Shown here: positions 8,285-19,647 of the stretch, piece after piece
Numbering within the stretch: position 1 is the first letter of the stretch
Layout of the letters: each line of letters begins with the position of its first letter
Assembly: GCF_000471625.1 (NCBI RefSeq)
Contig: NZ_AUSW01000012.1
Span: 1 to 39,780, forward strand
Reading direction: 5' to 3'
Source: Psychrobacter aquaticus CMS 56
GTDB taxonomy: Bacteria > Pseudomonadota > Gammaproteobacteria > Pseudomonadales > Moraxellaceae
Length of the DNA: 39,780 nucleotides
The notes under the pieces: generated by a model
Told to the model about the DNA's origin: nothing
What the model saw: only the letters and a program-made list of their open reading frames with translations
Database searches by the model: none
Program-made: the position numbers and the translations under genes

Positions 8285-11200
8285 CTATTGTGGGTCCGCC
8301 ATAGTCGTTTTTAGAAGGCTCGCAATGTTCGCAGCTTTTGGTTTCACCAAGTAAAACTTACGGACATAGTGTTCAAAGTCAGCCAATATCGTCTGACCCC
8401 ACACACTACCGGTTTTATCTATATGCGTTTCAATCACTCTTTGCAAATGAATACGATGTTCCTCAGTTTGCTCGCTTGAAATACGATTCAGATCGATCAG
8501 TTCATGATTGCAACGATCAAAGAAATCACCTTCCATATCGAGCACATAAGCGAAGCCACCAGTCATGCCTGCCCCAAAGTTGAGACCAGTACGTCCAAGA
8601 ATGGTGACGATGCCGCCAGTCATGTATTCACAGCAATGGTCACCTGTGCCTTCGATGACCGCATGCGCGCCAGAATTACGAACACCAAAACGCTCACCTG
8701 CCGTGCCAGCAGCATATAATTTGCCACCAGTTGCGCCATATAGGCAGGTGTTACCGATAATGGCTGTCTCTTGTGCGACAAAGTTCGAGTCTTTGGGCGG
8801 ATAAATAACAATCTCACCACCTGCCATGCCTTTACCGACATAGTCATTGGCATCGCCTTCAAGCTCGATATTTAGGCCACCTGCATTCCAAACTCCCAAA
8901 CTCTGTCCTGCTGTACCTGTCAGATGCAGTTTAATAGGCATATCACTCATGCCAAGGTTGCCCCATAGTTGTGCAATTTCGCCAGAAATACGAGCACCAA
9001 TAGAGCGATCACAGTTGCCAACATCATAGCTATAATCTCCGCCTATACCTTGGCGAATATTCAATAGCATATCGCTAATCATCTGTTCAGCAAGCAAGCC
9101 TTTATCAAATGGCGCATTTCGCTCTACTTGACACGTTTGCGCTTTACCCGCACTGGCTGGATGACTAAACAGCAATGGCGTTAGGTCAAGATGACGCTGC
9201 TTCTCAGTCGTTCCTTCGAGTATTTCGAGCAAATCAGTACGTCCGACCAGCTCTTCCATACTACGGACACCAAGCGCTGCTAGCCACTCGCGCGTTTCGG
9301 TCGCCACAAACTTAAAGAAATTGATCAGCATCTCAGCTTCACCAATGAAATGCTCATCGCGTAACTTGGCTTTTTGCGTAGCAACGCCTGTTGGACAGTT
9401 ATTCAAATGGCAAATACGTAGGTATTTACAGCCAACTGCAATCATCGGCGTGGTACCGAAACCGAAGCTTTCTGCGCCAAGAATCGCGGCTTTTACCACA
9501 TCGAGACCTGTTTTTAGGCCACCGTCGGTTTGTATACGTACTTTGTCACGCAGTCCATTGACGCGTAGCGACTGATGAGTCTCGGCAAGGCCCAACTCCC
9601 ATGGCGACCCTGCATGGTGAATAGAAGATAACGGAGAAGCGGCAGTGCCACCATCATAGCCTGAGATGGTGATTAAATCGGCATAGGCTTTTGCAACGCC
9701 TGTAGCGATTGTACCGACGCCAGGGCGTGATACCAATTTAACCGATACCAAAGCATCTGGATTGACTTGTTTTAAATCAAAAATCAGCTGCGCCAAATCT
9801 TCAATAGAATAAATATCATGGTGCGGCGGTGGAGAAATCAGTGTCACACCTGGTACAGAGTAACGCAAGCGTGCAATCAAGGCATTGACCTTGCCACCCG
9901 GTAGCTGACCACCTTCACCCGGCTTGGCACCTTGCGCCACTTTGATTTGCATAACTTCTGCTGAGCGCAGATAAGCAGGCGTGACCCCAAAACGACCCGA
10001 GGCAATCTGCTTGATTTTTGAGTTACGCAGTGTGCCATAACGTACTGGATCTTCACCGCCCTCACCAGAGTTTGAGCGTCCACCAATAGTGTTCATGGCC
10101 ATCGCAATGGCTTCATGGGCTTCAGGAGACAGTGCGCCTAATGACATGCCAGCGGAGTCAAAGCGTGTCAAAATCTCGGAGATATCCTCGACATCATTGA
10201 CATCGATACTGTTATCCGTTTTTAGCTGCAATAGGTCACGCAACGTGGCAACCGGACGGCTATTGACCAGATTTGCATATTGGCGATAATTCTCATAATC
10301 ACCCGTTCGTACGGCGGTATGCAAGCTATTGATCACGTCTGGATTAAAGGCATGGTATTCTTTGTTAAAGACAAACTTCAGCAAACCTCCTTGATCCAGT
10401 GGCGCGCGGCGTTTAAAGGCATTAGCCGCCAACTGTGCTTGATCGGCCGCCAAGTCTGCAAAGGTAGCGCCTTTGATACGACTTTGTACCCCTTTAAAGC
10501 ACAAGCTAACGACTTCTTCAGATAGGCCAACAGCTTCAAATAACTGAGCACCGCGATAAGACACCACAGTCGAGATACCCATTTTTGATAGGATTTTTAG
10601 TAAGCCTTTATCCAAGCCTTTACGGAAATTCACCCGCGCTTGGATCGGATCACCAAGCAGCTCACCAGTGGCTACCAAGTCATCAATGACATCATATGCC
10701 AAGTATGGATAAACGCAGGTCGCACCAAAGCCAATCAATACAGCCACTTGATGTGAATCACGAGCAAGACCTGTCTCAATGATCAAATTGGCATCGGTAC
10801 GAATACCTTGCGCGATAAGATAATGATGCACAGCACCCGTCACCATAATGGAATTGGCAGGTACTTTTTCTGCATCAATGGCTTTGTCAGACAATACTAT
10901 CAAGGTATGGCCCGCGCGAATGCTACTCGCCACTTGCTCACAAATAGCGGTAATGGCATCGGACAGCTCTAGCGTACGGTCATAGTTCAAATCGATACGA
11001 GCCATCTTGAATGCAGGATCGTCCAAGGTTTCAAGCTGCTGCATTTTGCTGGCTGACAATACTGGCGACGATAAAATAATACGATGGGCGTCTCTCGCTG
11101 ACGGCGAGAACACATTGGTTTCAGCGCCTAGGCATGTTTGTAGCGACATCACAATTGATTCACGCAATGGATCAATCGGTGGGTTGGTCACCTGTGCAAA

Positions 11201-12748
11201 CTGCTGACGAAAAAAGTCACCAACATGGCGGATTTGCTGCGATAGCACTGCCATCGGCGTATCATCACCCATGGAACCAACTGGCTCTTGACCATTTTCG
11301 GCATTGGGACGAATGATTTCTGTACGCTCTTCATTGGTGATGTGATACATTTTTTGTAGGGCTTTGAGCTTATCCCCGCGGCAAGCTTGCGTTGCCAATG
11401 TTTCTTCTAGACGCTCATCATCACGAATGCGTGTCGCTTCATCACGTAACCATTTGCGGTACGGATGGGCATTTTTGAGTAAGGTTGCAATCGCCTTAGT
11501 GTCTAAAATTTGACCGGTCAAGGTATCGATAACCAACATCTGACCCGGTCCGACTCGGCCTTTTGCCAACACATCTTCTGGTGAGTAATCCCAAACGCCA
11601 ACCTCAGAAGCCACCGTGATATAACCATTTTTGGTGGTTACCCAACGCGATGGACGCAAACCGTTTCGGTCGAGCATACAAACAGCATAACGCCCATCTT
11701 GAATCACCAAACCTGCTGGGCCGTCCCATGCTTCCATGTGCTGTGAGTAAAATTCATAAAACGCACGCAAGTCCATGTCCATGCTATCGACATTCTGCCA
11801 CGCTGGCGGCACTAGGATTGACATTGCATGGAACAGATTCATGCCGCCTGACATCAGGACTTCGAGCATGTTATCTAAACTTGACGAGTCCGAACCTGTG
11901 CTATTTACCAAAGGTGTCAACTCATTCAAGTTGGGCAGTTTTTCTGATTTTAATTTTGGCGTACGGGCTTCAGACCAATTGCGGTTACCCGTGATGGTAT
12001 TCAACTCACCATTGTGGGCAAGATAACGGAACGGCTGTGCCAATGGCCAACGCGGTAAAGTATTGGTCGAGAAACGTTGATGGAACACCACAATATGCGA
12101 TGCCAAACGCTCATCTTGCAAGTCTAAAAAGAACGCTGGTAAGTCTGATGGCATCACCAAACCTTTATAAATAATCGTCTGGCAACTCAATGAGCAAACA
12201 TAAAACAACTCGTCATCGCCCAAACGTTGTTCTGCTTTTTTGCGAGCAACAAATAGTTTACGATTAAAGTCGTCTGGAGCGAGATCATCAGGTGCATTGA
12301 CAAACACTTGCTTAAAATCTGGTAATGTCTCACGGCCAATTTCACCGACAATACTTAGATCCAGCGGTACATCACGCCACCCCGCAACTTCTAGGCCTTG
12401 TGCCGCAATCTCATCGCTTAATACTTGCTGACTGTGCTTGGCTTTTGCCTCATCTAAATTGACGAACACCATACCAACTGCAAAGTTATCAGTAATGGCA
12501 AACTGCTCTTCCGCTGCAATTTTTTTAAAAAACTCAGTCGGCATCGCCAGCAATAGACCACAGCCGTCACCAGTTCTACCATCAGCAGCCACGCCGCCGC
12601 GGTGTGTCATACAACTTAGACTATGAATGGCAGTTTTTACCAAATTATGGCTAGCTTGGCCCTCAATATGAGCAATCAAACCAAAACCGCAATTATCAGA
12701 AAAGTCATCTGGCGTCGCCAGGTGGGTGTGCGAGGAAATCATTGACAT
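8285..12748 (-). CDS. gltB: Glutamate synthase large subunit
   Basis: The protein has 1487 residues from the ATG at 12748. That start has AAGGA 7-8 nt upstream and is preferred over an in-frame ATG 20 codons earlier. A propeptide of 19 residues precedes CGFGLIAH, whose Cys20 is the N-terminal nucleophile of the glutaminase domain. Then come the central domain, the FMN-binding synthase domain ([22 protein letters not shown]) with the [3Fe-4S] cysteines C1107, C1113 and C1118 ([12 protein letters not shown]), and the C-terminal glycine-rich beta-helix (GAxGG repeats). Ammonia released from glutamine is channelled to 2-oxoglutarate. All key residues are present. The upstream gap of about 0.9 kb is unusually long. 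Confidence 0.96.
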   Translation of the reverse strand: MSMISSHTHLATPDDFSDNCGFGLIAHIEGQASHNLVKTAIHSLSCMTHRGGVAADGRTGDGCGLLLAMPTEFFKKIAAEEQFAITDNFAVGMVFVNLDEAKAKHSQQVLSDEIAAQGLEVAGWRDVPLDLSIVGEIGRETLPDFKQVFVNAPDDLAPDDFNRKLFVARKKAEQRLGDDELFYVCSLSCQTIIYKGLVMPSDLPAFFLDLQDERLASHIVVFHQRFSTNTLPRWPLAQPFRYLAHNGELNTITGNRNWSEARTPKLKSEKLPNLNELTPLVNSTGSDSSSLDNMLEVLMSGGMNLFHAMSILVPPAWQNVDSMDMDLRAFYEFYSQHMEAWDGPAGLVIQDGRYAVCMLDRNGLRPSRWVTTKNGYITVASEVGVWDYSPEDVLAKGRVGPGQMLVIDTLTGQILDTKAIATLLKNAHPYRKWLRDEATRIRDDERLEETLATQACRGDKLKALQKMYHITNEERTEIIRPNAENGQEPVGSMGDDTPMAVLSQQIRHVGDFFRQQFAQVTNPPIDPLRESIVMSLQTCLGAETNVFSPSARDAHRIILSSPVLSASKMQQLETLDDPAFKMARIDLNYDRTLELSDAITAICEQVASSIRAGHTLIVLSDKAIDAEKVPANSIMVTGAVHHYLIAQGIRTDANLIIETGLARDSHQVAVLIGFGATCVYPYLAYDVIDDLVATGELLGDPIQARVNFRKGLDKGLLKILSKMGISTVVSYRGAQLFEAVGLSEEVVSLCFKGVQSRIKGATFADLAADQAQLAANAFKRRAPLDQGGLLKFVFNKEYHAFNPDVINSLHTAVRTGDYENYRQYANLVNSRPVATLRDLLQLKTDNSIDVNDVEDISEILTRFDSAGMSLGALSPEAHEAIAMAMNTIGGRSNSGEGGEDPVRYGTLRNSKIKQIASGRFGVTPAYLRSAEVMQIKVAQGAKPGEGGQLPGGKVNALIARLRYSVPGVTLISPPPHHDIYSIEDLAQLIFDLKQVNPDALVSVKLVSRPGVGTIATGVAKAYADLITISGYDGGTAASPLSSIHHAGSPWELGLAETHQSLRVNGLRDKVRIQTDGGLKTGLDVVKAAILGAESFGFGTTPMIAVGCKYLRICHLNNCPTGVATQKAKLRDEHFIGEAEMLINFFKFVATETREWLAALGVRSMEELVGRTDLLEILEGTTEKQRHLDLTPLLFSHPASAGKAQTCQVERNAPFDKGLLAEQMISDMLLNIRQGIGGDYSYDVGNCDRSIGARISGEIAQLWGNLGMSDMPIKLHLTGTAGQSLGVWNAGGLNIELEGDANDYVGKGMAGGEIVIYPPKDSNFVAQETAIIGNTCLYGATGGKLYAAGTAGERFGVRNSGAHAVIEGTGDHCCEYMTGGIVTILGRTGLNFGAGMTGGFAYVLDMEGDFFDRCNHELIDLNRISSEQTEEHRIHLQRVIETHIDKTGSVWGQTILADFEHYVRKFYLVKPKAANIASLLKTTMADPQ

Positions 12749-13560
12749 AGCTGGTCCTTTTAAGTAAACGGGCAGCTTATATATCCAATGCGGCACATAA
12801 GCTGGCACCCGTAAGCAGAACGGGCTGATAGTGAGTATTCATATATTCGAATTAATAAATAGTGCGAGACTCATAGACATCATTGTTCAAGAGTAAGGTA
12901 AAACCTTTAACCCTTCTATAAATAAGTAATGTCTTAACAGATAATTCGCGCATTAACAGATAGTAAGTAATAGCCTCTAGCAGTCGGATAAAATATGACT
13001 TTTCCTGCCAATTACTTAATCATTAATAACGTCATGTCACTATTTTGAGTATCGCTTGTCATGGTGTCATACCTAGCTCTTAAACTAACTGGCTAGACAT
13101 TGAATAACAGCGCATTTGATTAATGTTGAATATCTGACGCTCTGTACTCAAGCGCTTTATGAACTCTAAAAAGAGTGACAATAAGAGGGGTTGCGCCGCT
13201 TGCCTTAGCTTAAACGTAAATAACAAGTGGCTACGCTTGAGACAATAAATGTTAGCAAGATACTTTTGAGATAATAGAATCTTGCTAAATAATTGTTAGA
13301 TAAATAGTATTTTACGATAACTATACAGAATGCCGCCCTCAGTTATATTAGTTAATGCAAGACGAAAAATCTAGTCTTTTCTATCGATTCATTCGCCATA
13401 TTTTGTAAGAGAACTTATTACTATTGGTTATAGGACAGTTTAAAACCTTGCGCAGATTTTGATATAAACGATTAGTGATAAGGTCTGACTAAGCGAACTT
13501 ATTAAGATTGACTACCTCTAAACGTTCGTTTTTAACGTTGGTAAAGAATGCATCGTATCC
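12749..13560. other. Long non-coding region upstream of gltB
   Basis: No gene-like open frame or RNA gene is recognised in these approximately 800 bp. The stretch is AT-rich. It contains a short direct repeat of TAACAGATA (near 12937 and 12954) and a more G-rich patch at about 13185-13250. It presumably carries the gltB promoter and leader, but I could not single out a convincing promoter. Confidence 0.4.
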
Positions 13561-13565
13561 CACAA

Positions 13566-13600
13566 AAAAACCCACCAATCATTTCTATTGGTGGGTTTTT
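13566..13600. terminator. Bidirectional intrinsic terminator after SPOR gene
   Basis: A perfect 14-bp stem (AAAAACCCACCAAT with ATTGGTGGGTTTTT) closes a 7-nt loop, with T-runs on both strands. It lies about 40 nt after the stop of the minus-strand SPOR-like gene and ends the aroKB-SPOR unit. Confidence 0.9.
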
Positions 13601-13641
13601 AACAAATAAAATCACCGCTTCATCATAACGGCTATTAAACG

Positions 13642-14682
13642 CTAATTACTTTTGTCTTCTATCAAGGTTTTTATACTGTCGTTACTATTCTTAGGAGAAT
13701 TGCCATTGGTATTGCTTGGTGGTTTAGGCGTTGGCACTACTGGTGGTTTTTTAGTCGTGCTATTATCAGTACTTGATGCCGCAGGCTTACTCGCACCCTC
13801 TTCATTTTTAGATGACGTGATGGTTGTCTGTTGTTCATAGCCAACGATACGCTCTTCATTGACAGACAAGGTCTCAGAGGTATCCGCTGATTGACGAATA
13901 CTTTCTGCGTCACTATTAGCACTTGCTGGTTGTTGGCTACTGCGATCTGCACTGTTACTTGCTGTCTGCTCATTCACACTATTACTGGCTGCTGGCGTTG
14001 ACTGACGCACAGGTACTTCGCGCTTGGTCGGTTTTAAATTAACAGAACGTGTACGCTTGGTGCTTAAATCTCTTACTGGATCAGGGCGTTCATAGTTATC
14101 GATAATACCGACATAACGATTGATCTCTTCGGGCAACACACGCACATCAGCAGGCAATTTAAAGTCGATGAGTTTTGCCGCCCCGACCGCTTCTTGCGGA
14201 CTACTCATAAGTCCATAAGTCAGCATATAGCGCACTTGATTTTCATCATCGAGATAGCGGAAATAGGCAAATTTATCACGATCCGCGCGACCTTCTAAAT
14301 AGCTGACAATCACCTCATTTTCAGCGACATTCATAACCTGAACAGTCCACTTTCCCTTGTTAGTCAACAAATAACGCTTGTCTTTAAACTCATCAGGGTA
14401 ATTACGCAAATCACGAACCGTGGCATCAAAACTAATCGGTTGCACGTCTGTATCAAGCTCATGTAACGACTCAATAGTTAAAGGCTGCTCAAGCGCTGTA
14501 CTTAATGATTGCGGTGTGGATATCGGGGCATTTTCGATTTTGGCGCCCATCGCTGGCGTTTGACTAAGCATCCAAATTAGCGCTGTGACCACGCCCAATA
14601 GCAAGGTCATTATTAGCCAAATCAACGCTTGACGACGATATGATTGGCGAGCGGTACGAGGCGTCGGTCTTGAAGCTGCCAT
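13642..14682 (-). CDS. DamX-like SPOR-domain membrane protein
   Basis: The protein has 346 residues from the ATG at 14682, chosen because AAGGA sits 7 nt upstream; an in-frame start at 14715 has none. A basic N-terminus (residues 1-18) and one membrane helix (about 19-38) indicate a cytoplasm-in, periplasm-out topology. Residues about 111-196 resemble a SPOR peptidoglycan-binding domain: KWTVQVMN, then YMLTYGLMSSPQEAVGAAK and LPADVRVLP. The remaining 150 residues are rich in Ser, Thr, Asn, Pro and Lys and look disordered. In many gammaproteobacteria damX follows aroK-aroB, as here. SPOR proteins gather at the division septum on denuded glycan. Family assignment is by weak similarity plus gene order. 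Confidence 0.62.
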   Translation of the reverse strand: MAASRPTPRTARQSYRRQALIWLIMTLLLGVVTALIWMLSQTPAMGAKIENAPISTPQSLSTALEQPLTIESLHELDTDVQPISFDATVRDLRNYPDEFKDKRYLLTNKGKWTVQVMNVAENEVIVSYLEGRADRDKFAYFRYLDDENQVRYMLTYGLMSSPQEAVGAAKLIDFKLPADVRVLPEEINRYVGIIDNYERPDPVRDLSTKRTRSVNLKPTKREVPVRQSTPAASNSVNEQTASNSADRSSQQPASANSDAESIRQSADTSETLSVNEERIVGYEQQTTITSSKNEEGASKPAASSTDNSTTKKPPVVPTPKPPSNTNGNSPKNSNDSIKTLIEDKSN

Positions 14683-14841
14683 GAGGGTGTCCTTGGTAAA
14701 AATATATTTAACCACATTGAAAAGAAGCGTATATAAACGAAATGACGGCTACACAGTGCACTTTGAATAGTTCATTACTATGAGTATTAGAGCGTTTTTG
14801 ATAATTCAACACGCCCTAATGACAACTAAAATTTCGATACG

Positions 14842-15951
14842 TTATGCACTATGTTGTGACAATACTTCCGTTAAAAGTTCAGCATCAAAATCATTGGTCA
14901 ATACGGCTTCACCCAGTGATTTTAACAAAATAAGGCGGATTTGTCCGTGTTTCACTTTTTTATCATGACCCATCAAGCTCAACGCAGTTTGTACATCGAT
15001 AGACGGCGGTGTGATGGGCAAATTGGCCAAAGTCAAAATACGTTTGATTCGCACTACCTCTTCAACCGTCAACCAGCCAAGTTTTTGTGATAGCTCGGCG
15101 GCTTGTACCATGCCAGCAGCAACCGCTTCACCATGTAGCCAATTGCCGTAGCCTTCATGCGTTTCAATTACATGCCCAAAAGTATGGCCAAAATTTAACA
15201 ATGCCCGCACACCTGACTCTCTTTCATCTTGCGCGACGATATCAGCTTTGTATTGACAGCAGCGCTTTACCGCCTCGCCAAGTATGGCCAAATCCAATGC
15301 CATCATTGCTGGTAGATTTGCCTCAAGCCACGTCAAAAAATCGGCATCCATGATAAGGGCGTATTTGATAACTTCAGCGAGTCCCGCCGATAGCTCCCGT
15401 GCAGGCAATGTTTTTAGGGTGCTCATATCAGCAAGCACCATCTGCGGCTGCCAAAAAGCACCAATCATGTTTTTGCCTTGCGCATGATTGATGCCAGTCT
15501 TGCCACCAACGCTTGAATCCACTTGCGACAATAGCGTCGTTGGGATCTGGATAAAATTCACCCCGCGCATAAAACTTGCCGCAGCAAAGCCTGTCATATC
15601 TCCGACCACACCACCGCCCAAAGCTATAAGTGTGACATCACGATTGAAGTGCGCTGCCATCAATGTGTCGTAGATTTGATTGATACTGGTCTGGTTCTTA
15701 TATTGCTCTCCATCGGGCAGCACACAGACCTTAACGGTAAATTGCTCTGTTAACTCTTCTTCCAACACCTTTAAATATAAAGGTGACACAGTATCATTCG
15801 TCACAATCAACACTTGGCGGCCACCAATATAGGGTGCAATCTGCTTTGCCATACTGTTGTTTTTTATCGCACTGTTTTCAGTAATGACAATTGGATAATC
15901 ATGACTCTGCGTATGAACCATTAAACCATCATGAAATAGTGGCATTGCCAT
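14842..15951 (-). CDS. aroB: 3-dehydroquinate synthase
   Basis: This 369-residue cytosolic enzyme catalyses the second shikimate step, converting DAHP to 3-dehydroquinate with NAD+ and a divalent metal. Visible landmarks are the NAD-binding [16 protein letters not shown], the [20 protein letters not shown] substrate segment, and the metal ligands in [21 protein letters not shown] and [18 protein letters not shown] lies 5 nt before the ATG. It is 64 bp downstream of aroK and clearly in the same unit. The length is near the usual 360. Nothing unusual is seen in the catalytic parts. Confidence 0.96.
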   Translation of the reverse strand: MAMPLFHDGLMVHTQSHDYPIVITENSAIKNNSMAKQIAPYIGGRQVLIVTNDTVSPLYLKVLEEELTEQFTVKVCVLPDGEQYKNQTSINQIYDTLMAAHFNRDVTLIALGGGVVGDMTGFAAASFMRGVNFIQIPTTLLSQVDSSVGGKTGINHAQGKNMIGAFWQPQMVLADMSTLKTLPARELSAGLAEVIKYALIMDADFLTWLEANLPAMMALDLAILGEAVKRCCQYKADIVAQDERESGVRALLNFGHTFGHVIETHEGYGNWLHGEAVAAGMVQAAELSQKLGWLTVEEVVRIKRILTLANLPITPPSIDVQTALSLMGHDKKVKHGQIRLILLKSLGEAVLTNDFDAELLTEVLSQHSA

Positions 15952-16003
15952 GAGATACTCCTAAATATCTTTAATGGGATTAAAATAGCATATGTTAAAT
16001 CAT

Positions 16004-16027
16004 ATGATTTATGATTTATGATTTATG
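16004..16027. repeat. Heptamer tandem repeat at aroK 3' end
   Basis: Three perfect copies of ATGATTT (16004-16024) followed by ATG run across the aroK stop codon (16016-16018) into the aroK-aroB spacer. Because the unit is 7 bp, copy-number slippage would alter the last residues of AroK. Confidence 0.8.
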
Positions 16028-16573
16028 TTCTGGTGCTATAACAGTGGATAAACCAAACGACTGGAGTTGCTGTAAGAGTTGGTTGACCATGTGACGTGGG
16101 TAAGTATGACCAGTAGGCATGATAATATGCGCCACTTGCCGATATAATGGATCGCGGGTGCTGTATAAGTCTTGCAATATTTTTCTGGGATTGGGCTGCT
16201 GTAATAATGGTCGTGATTTGTCTTTAGCAGTACGCGCCAGTTGCACATCGACAGCGGCATTCAGATAAACTACAATGCCACGCTGTTTGAGAAAGGCTCG
16301 ATTTTCGGCACACATCACGGCACCGCCGCCAGTCGCCAAGATTATTTGGGGTTGCTGAGTCAACTCATCGATGGCACGCGTCTCACGCTCCCGAAAGCCA
16401 GCCTCGCCTTCTTTAGCGAATATCCAAGCAATATCCGCACCGGTTTGTGATTCAATATACCAATCACTGTCTACAAAAGGGCGCCCCAACTGCTTGGCCA
16501 GCAATTTACCGATCGTGGTCTTCCCTGCTCCCATCGGCCCTACTAAAAACACCGACGGTAATTCCTCCACCAT
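16016..16573 (-). CDS. aroK: Shikimate kinase
   Basis: The protein has 185 residues and phosphorylates shikimate to shikimate 3-phosphate with ATP. The P-loop is GPMGAGKTTIGK. Shikimate contacts are DSDWYIE, the Arg of AGFRERE and the GGG of ATGGGAV. The lid Arg is in KDKSRPLLQ. The body matches the usual size of about 170; the last 15 residues (SFGLSTVIAPEHKS) form an extension that ends inside a heptamer tandem repeat. It lies directly upstream of aroB and downstream of pilQ. A terminator between pilQ and aroK suggests aroK has its own promoter. The ribosome site before the ATG is weak. Confidence 0.94.
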   Translation of the reverse strand: MVEELPSVFLVGPMGAGKTTIGKLLAKQLGRPFVDSDWYIESQTGADIAWIFAKEGEAGFRERETRAIDELTQQPQIILATGGGAVMCAENRAFLKQRGIVVYLNAAVDVQLARTAKDKSRPLLQQPNPRKILQDLYSTRDPLYRQVAHIIMPTGHTYPRHMVNQLLQQLQSFGLSTVIAPEHKS

Positions 16574-16671
16574 AATACTTACTCAGCTAAATTAGATATG
16601 ATACAACGTCATTGATATTCTGGCTAGTAATGAGCGGTGATTATTATTTATCACCCTTAAATTTTGTGCAC

Positions 16672-16697
16672 AAAAAAAGCAAGCATGATGCTTGCTT
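16672..16697 (-). terminator. Intrinsic terminator of the pil operon
   Basis: On the minus strand an 8-bp stem (AAGCAAGC with GCTTGCTT) around a 5-nt loop leads into a T-run. It is about 27 nt after the pilQ stop. Confidence 0.85.
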
Positions 16698-16723
16698 CTT
16701 TGTTTAAGTCAGTCGATAACAGG

Positions 16724-19087
16724 CTAATCCAAACGGCTGGTACCATCATTGATTAGTTTTGGTGTGACAAATATCAACAGCTCTTCTTTGTTATTATTGC
16801 GCACATCTTTACGGAATGCGCGACCAACATAAGGCAAGTCGCCTAAGAAAGGTACTTTACTCACCTCATTGTTGGTACGGTTTCTAAAAATACCACCTAA
16901 TACTACGGTTTGGCCATCTTCGACGGTCACATTGGTTGATATAGAATCTTCATTAATAGCCACGATACCATTGGTAAATACTGGTGTGCCGTTAGTAATA
17001 AGCAACTGCAAACCAATCTTACCATCAGGCGTAATGTTTGGAGTGGCCTCTAGACTCAACGCTGCCTCTCTGAAACTGGTCGTAGTCGCGCCACTGGCCG
17101 ATGCTTCTTGATAAGGAATCTGTGTTCCTGAAGACACTTTTGCCGTTTGCTTGTCAGCCGTCAAAACTTTCGGGGTAGAGATAACCTCACCGCGGTTATC
17201 AGCTTGCAATGCTGACAATTCAAGATCAAGCATCACATCAGATATACCAAGCAAACCAAAAGCGATACGGCCAGCAGGATTGTCAACGCCCAAGTCTACG
17301 TTCAAGTTGTCAGGACGGGTGATGTCGTATGAGGGATAAGAGACCGTTTGACCATTAACTGTAGTCGTCTCTATATCAAAGTCTTTGAGATCCGCTAAGG
17401 TCTGATTGCTACCACCTACCAATAAGCTACGATTATTGGCCGCGCCATTTGACAAAATCCCCCAACGAACCCCAATCTCTTTACTAAAACTGTCAGTGGC
17501 ACTGACAATACGCGCCTCGATCATGACCTGACGGACTGGAATGTCGATTTTACTAATTAACTTGTGAATATTTTCAATACTTTTCGCCACATCTTTAACA
17601 ATCAACGTATTGGTACGCTCATCGACGGTTACTGTGCCACGATTGGATAATAACGTATTGTTGTCATCAGCAAGATTGGCAATACCACTAGTAGTAGAGC
17701 CAGATGACCCAGACCCACTACCTTGAGAAATAAGAGTCAACACATCTTGTGCTTTGGCGTAACTTAAACGAATGTACTCAGTACGCAGTGGCGCAAAAGA
17801 TTCAACCGCTTGTTGTGCTTCAAGTTCACGGGCTTCTTGTTCAGCAAGCTCAGTAGACGGTGCGACCAAGATGACATTACCGTTTTCGCGTTTGCCTAGA
17901 TTTTTACTTTTTAGGATAATATCTAGCGCTTGATCCCATGGGACATTGATCAGACGCAAGGTGATATTACCAGTGACCGAATCACTGGCCACGATATTCA
18001 TTTCGGTGAACTGCGCTAAAATGTCTAAAACGCTGCGAATCTCAACGTCCTGGAACTCCATAGACAAGGCTTCACCGCTGTAGACTTTTTCTTCAAGTGT
18101 TGGCTCACGTAGCAGCTCAGGTTTATTGATACTGATATTGAGCTGATTGCCTGATTGATAAGCTTGATACTCGTAATCATCTTTCATGTTAATGGTGATC
18201 ACACCATTTTGGTTTTGGTTCTTGGTATCAATACTATCAACGAGACCAGTATTAATATTCAAGCGACGTAATAGGTTTCTAGGTACGGTACTGCCAGTTA
18301 AGCGCACGACCAATTTATTGCCTTGGCGTTGTACATCAACCGGAATCGCTTCATTAGCAAGGGTGATACTGACATTACCGCCACCATCGTTTCCTGCTGC
18401 AAAATTCACCGCACTCAGACCATCATAGCTGTATTGCTTGCTCACCTGTGAAGATGCCAGTTGTGGATTTAACAACGGATTAACTCTGACTACCATTGTA
18501 TCGGCTGGTACTTCATTTTTTACCACTGTCGTACTGGTTGTACGCACAGCTGCCACAGGGACGCTACTGGTTTCTACAATTGGGGTAACAACTGCGGTAG
18601 TCCTGATGGTATTGTTATTATTAAGTACGTCTTGGATAGGATCATTGGTAATCACAGAGCGGCTAGGATCCGTGATCGTCAGCAATAAATCATTACCATC
18701 AATCGCTGTCGTATAACTGCCTGTTTGTTTGAGTCCAACAATAAGACGGGTGGTACTGTCGCTGTTTAAAGTGGTAACGTCATTGACCATACCAATGTTA
18801 TATTCATTAAAGCGGTTAGCAAGTCCGTTTTGCACTTGCTCAAAATCTAGTACCAAACGACTCGGATCATCAAGCTGATAAGCTGCCGGTAATACTGGTA
18901 ACCCTGTAAAGCCCAAACGCATCTGTGTTACTGCTGGTGCTGTTTGTACCACAGAAACATTGTTAATACGCTGTGCAGCATGAGCACTGTTACTCACTGC
19001 TACCATGCTGATTGCCAATGCTGAAATGGCAAAAGCAGAAGACACGCGGTTGCTCATCATCATTACCTTGTTAGTGCGTACTGTCAT
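16724..19087 (-). CDS. pilQ: Type IV pilus secretin PilQ
   Basis: This 787-residue outer-membrane secretin forms the channel through which the pilus fibre exits. A signal peptide ends near SAHA/AQ (residue 37). Two AMIN-type peptidoglycan-binding regions lie at about 40-130 and 215-320. A secretin N0/STN domain (about 345-410, beginning FQDVEIRSVLDILAQF) follows, then an N1/NolW-type domain with a Ser/Gly-rich linker. The secretin core runs from about 545 to the end, with the typical VPFLGDLPYVGRAFR near the C-terminus. GAGGAA precedes the ATG. It is the last gene of pilMNOPQ, 26 bp after pilP. Confidence 0.95.
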   Translation of the reverse strand: MTVRTNKVMMMSNRVSSAFAISALAISMVAVSNSAHAAQRINNVSVVQTAPAVTQMRLGFTGLPVLPAAYQLDDPSRLVLDFEQVQNGLANRFNEYNIGMVNDVTTLNSDSTTRLIVGLKQTGSYTTAIDGNDLLLTITDPSRSVITNDPIQDVLNNNNTIRTTAVVTPIVETSSVPVAAVRTTSTTVVKNEVPADTMVVRVNPLLNPQLASSQVSKQYSYDGLSAVNFAAGNDGGGNVSITLANEAIPVDVQRQGNKLVVRLTGSTVPRNLLRRLNINTGLVDSIDTKNQNQNGVITINMKDDYEYQAYQSGNQLNISINKPELLREPTLEEKVYSGEALSMEFQDVEIRSVLDILAQFTEMNIVASDSVTGNITLRLINVPWDQALDIILKSKNLGKRENGNVILVAPSTELAEQEARELEAQQAVESFAPLRTEYIRLSYAKAQDVLTLISQGSGSGSSGSTTSGIANLADDNNTLLSNRGTVTVDERTNTLIVKDVAKSIENIHKLISKIDIPVRQVMIEARIVSATDSFSKEIGVRWGILSNGAANNRSLLVGGSNQTLADLKDFDIETTTVNGQTVSYPSYDITRPDNLNVDLGVDNPAGRIAFGLLGISDVMLDLELSALQADNRGEVISTPKVLTADKQTAKVSSGTQIPYQEASASGATTTSFREAALSLEATPNITPDGKIGLQLLITNGTPVFTNGIVAINEDSISTNVTVEDGQTVVLGGIFRNRTNNEVSKVPFLGDLPYVGRAFRKDVRNNNKEELLIFVTPKLINDGTSRLD

Positions 19088-19113
19088 TATTTATTCCTCA
19101 AAAATCTGCCGAC

Positions 19114-19647
19114 TTAGCTGATGGGGGAAACCAGCGACTGGGGTTTTTCGACAAACCCTGCGCGGCTGTCTGGCACAATTTCAATCAAATTAATCTGGGT
19201 CGGCGTGATTTCCACAATACGGCCGTCATTTAATCCAAGATAATCACCTACTTTGACACTAGCAACTGAACCATCAGGACGTTGTATCAACGCATATTGC
19301 TGGCCTTCAGGTGAAATCACTACCCCTCGAAAGACCAGTTGCGATAACTCATATTGCTCAAGGGGTTCTTTTACCCTTGCTATATCAGGACGCACGCCAT
19401 CAATAGAAGTGGTAGGACCATCCACATTGACTAAGCTTGGCGGCAAAAACGGACTACGTTGTGCACTAGCGCTATAGACGAAGTCTTCTACCAGCTCGGC
19501 CTTAGGCGGTGGCTCAATAGGCTGTGCTGGCTGATTACGGATATCCACCATTGCTTGCCCCGCCATACCAATACGGTCCGTACAACCTGTCATTGATAAA
19601 ATAGCAGCACTTAAAATAAGTAGCATGGGCAGTTTTTGAGTGCGCAT
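19114..19647 (-). CDS. pilP: Type IV pilus lipoprotein PilP
   Basis: This 177-residue lipoprotein is anchored in the inner membrane and links PilN/PilO to the secretin PilQ. The signal peptide ends in the lipobox MTGC (Cys at about 22). A long disordered, proline-rich linker follows. The C-terminal beta-domain spans about 95-165: LSQLVFRGVVI, the AL(I/V)QRPDGSV segment, and VKVGDYLGLNDGRIVEI. The ATG overlaps the pilO stop codon by 1 nt (TAATG), so translation is probably coupled. The length is normal for the family. Confidence 0.92.
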   Translation of the reverse strand: MRTQKLPMLLILSAAILSMTGCTDRIGMAGQAMVDIRNQPAQPIEPPPKAELVEDFVYSASAQRSPFLPPSLVNVDGPTTSIDGVRPDIARVKEPLEQYELSQLVFRGVVISPEGQQYALIQRPDGSVASVKVGDYLGLNDGRIVEITPTQINLIEIVPDSRAGFVEKPQSLVSPIS

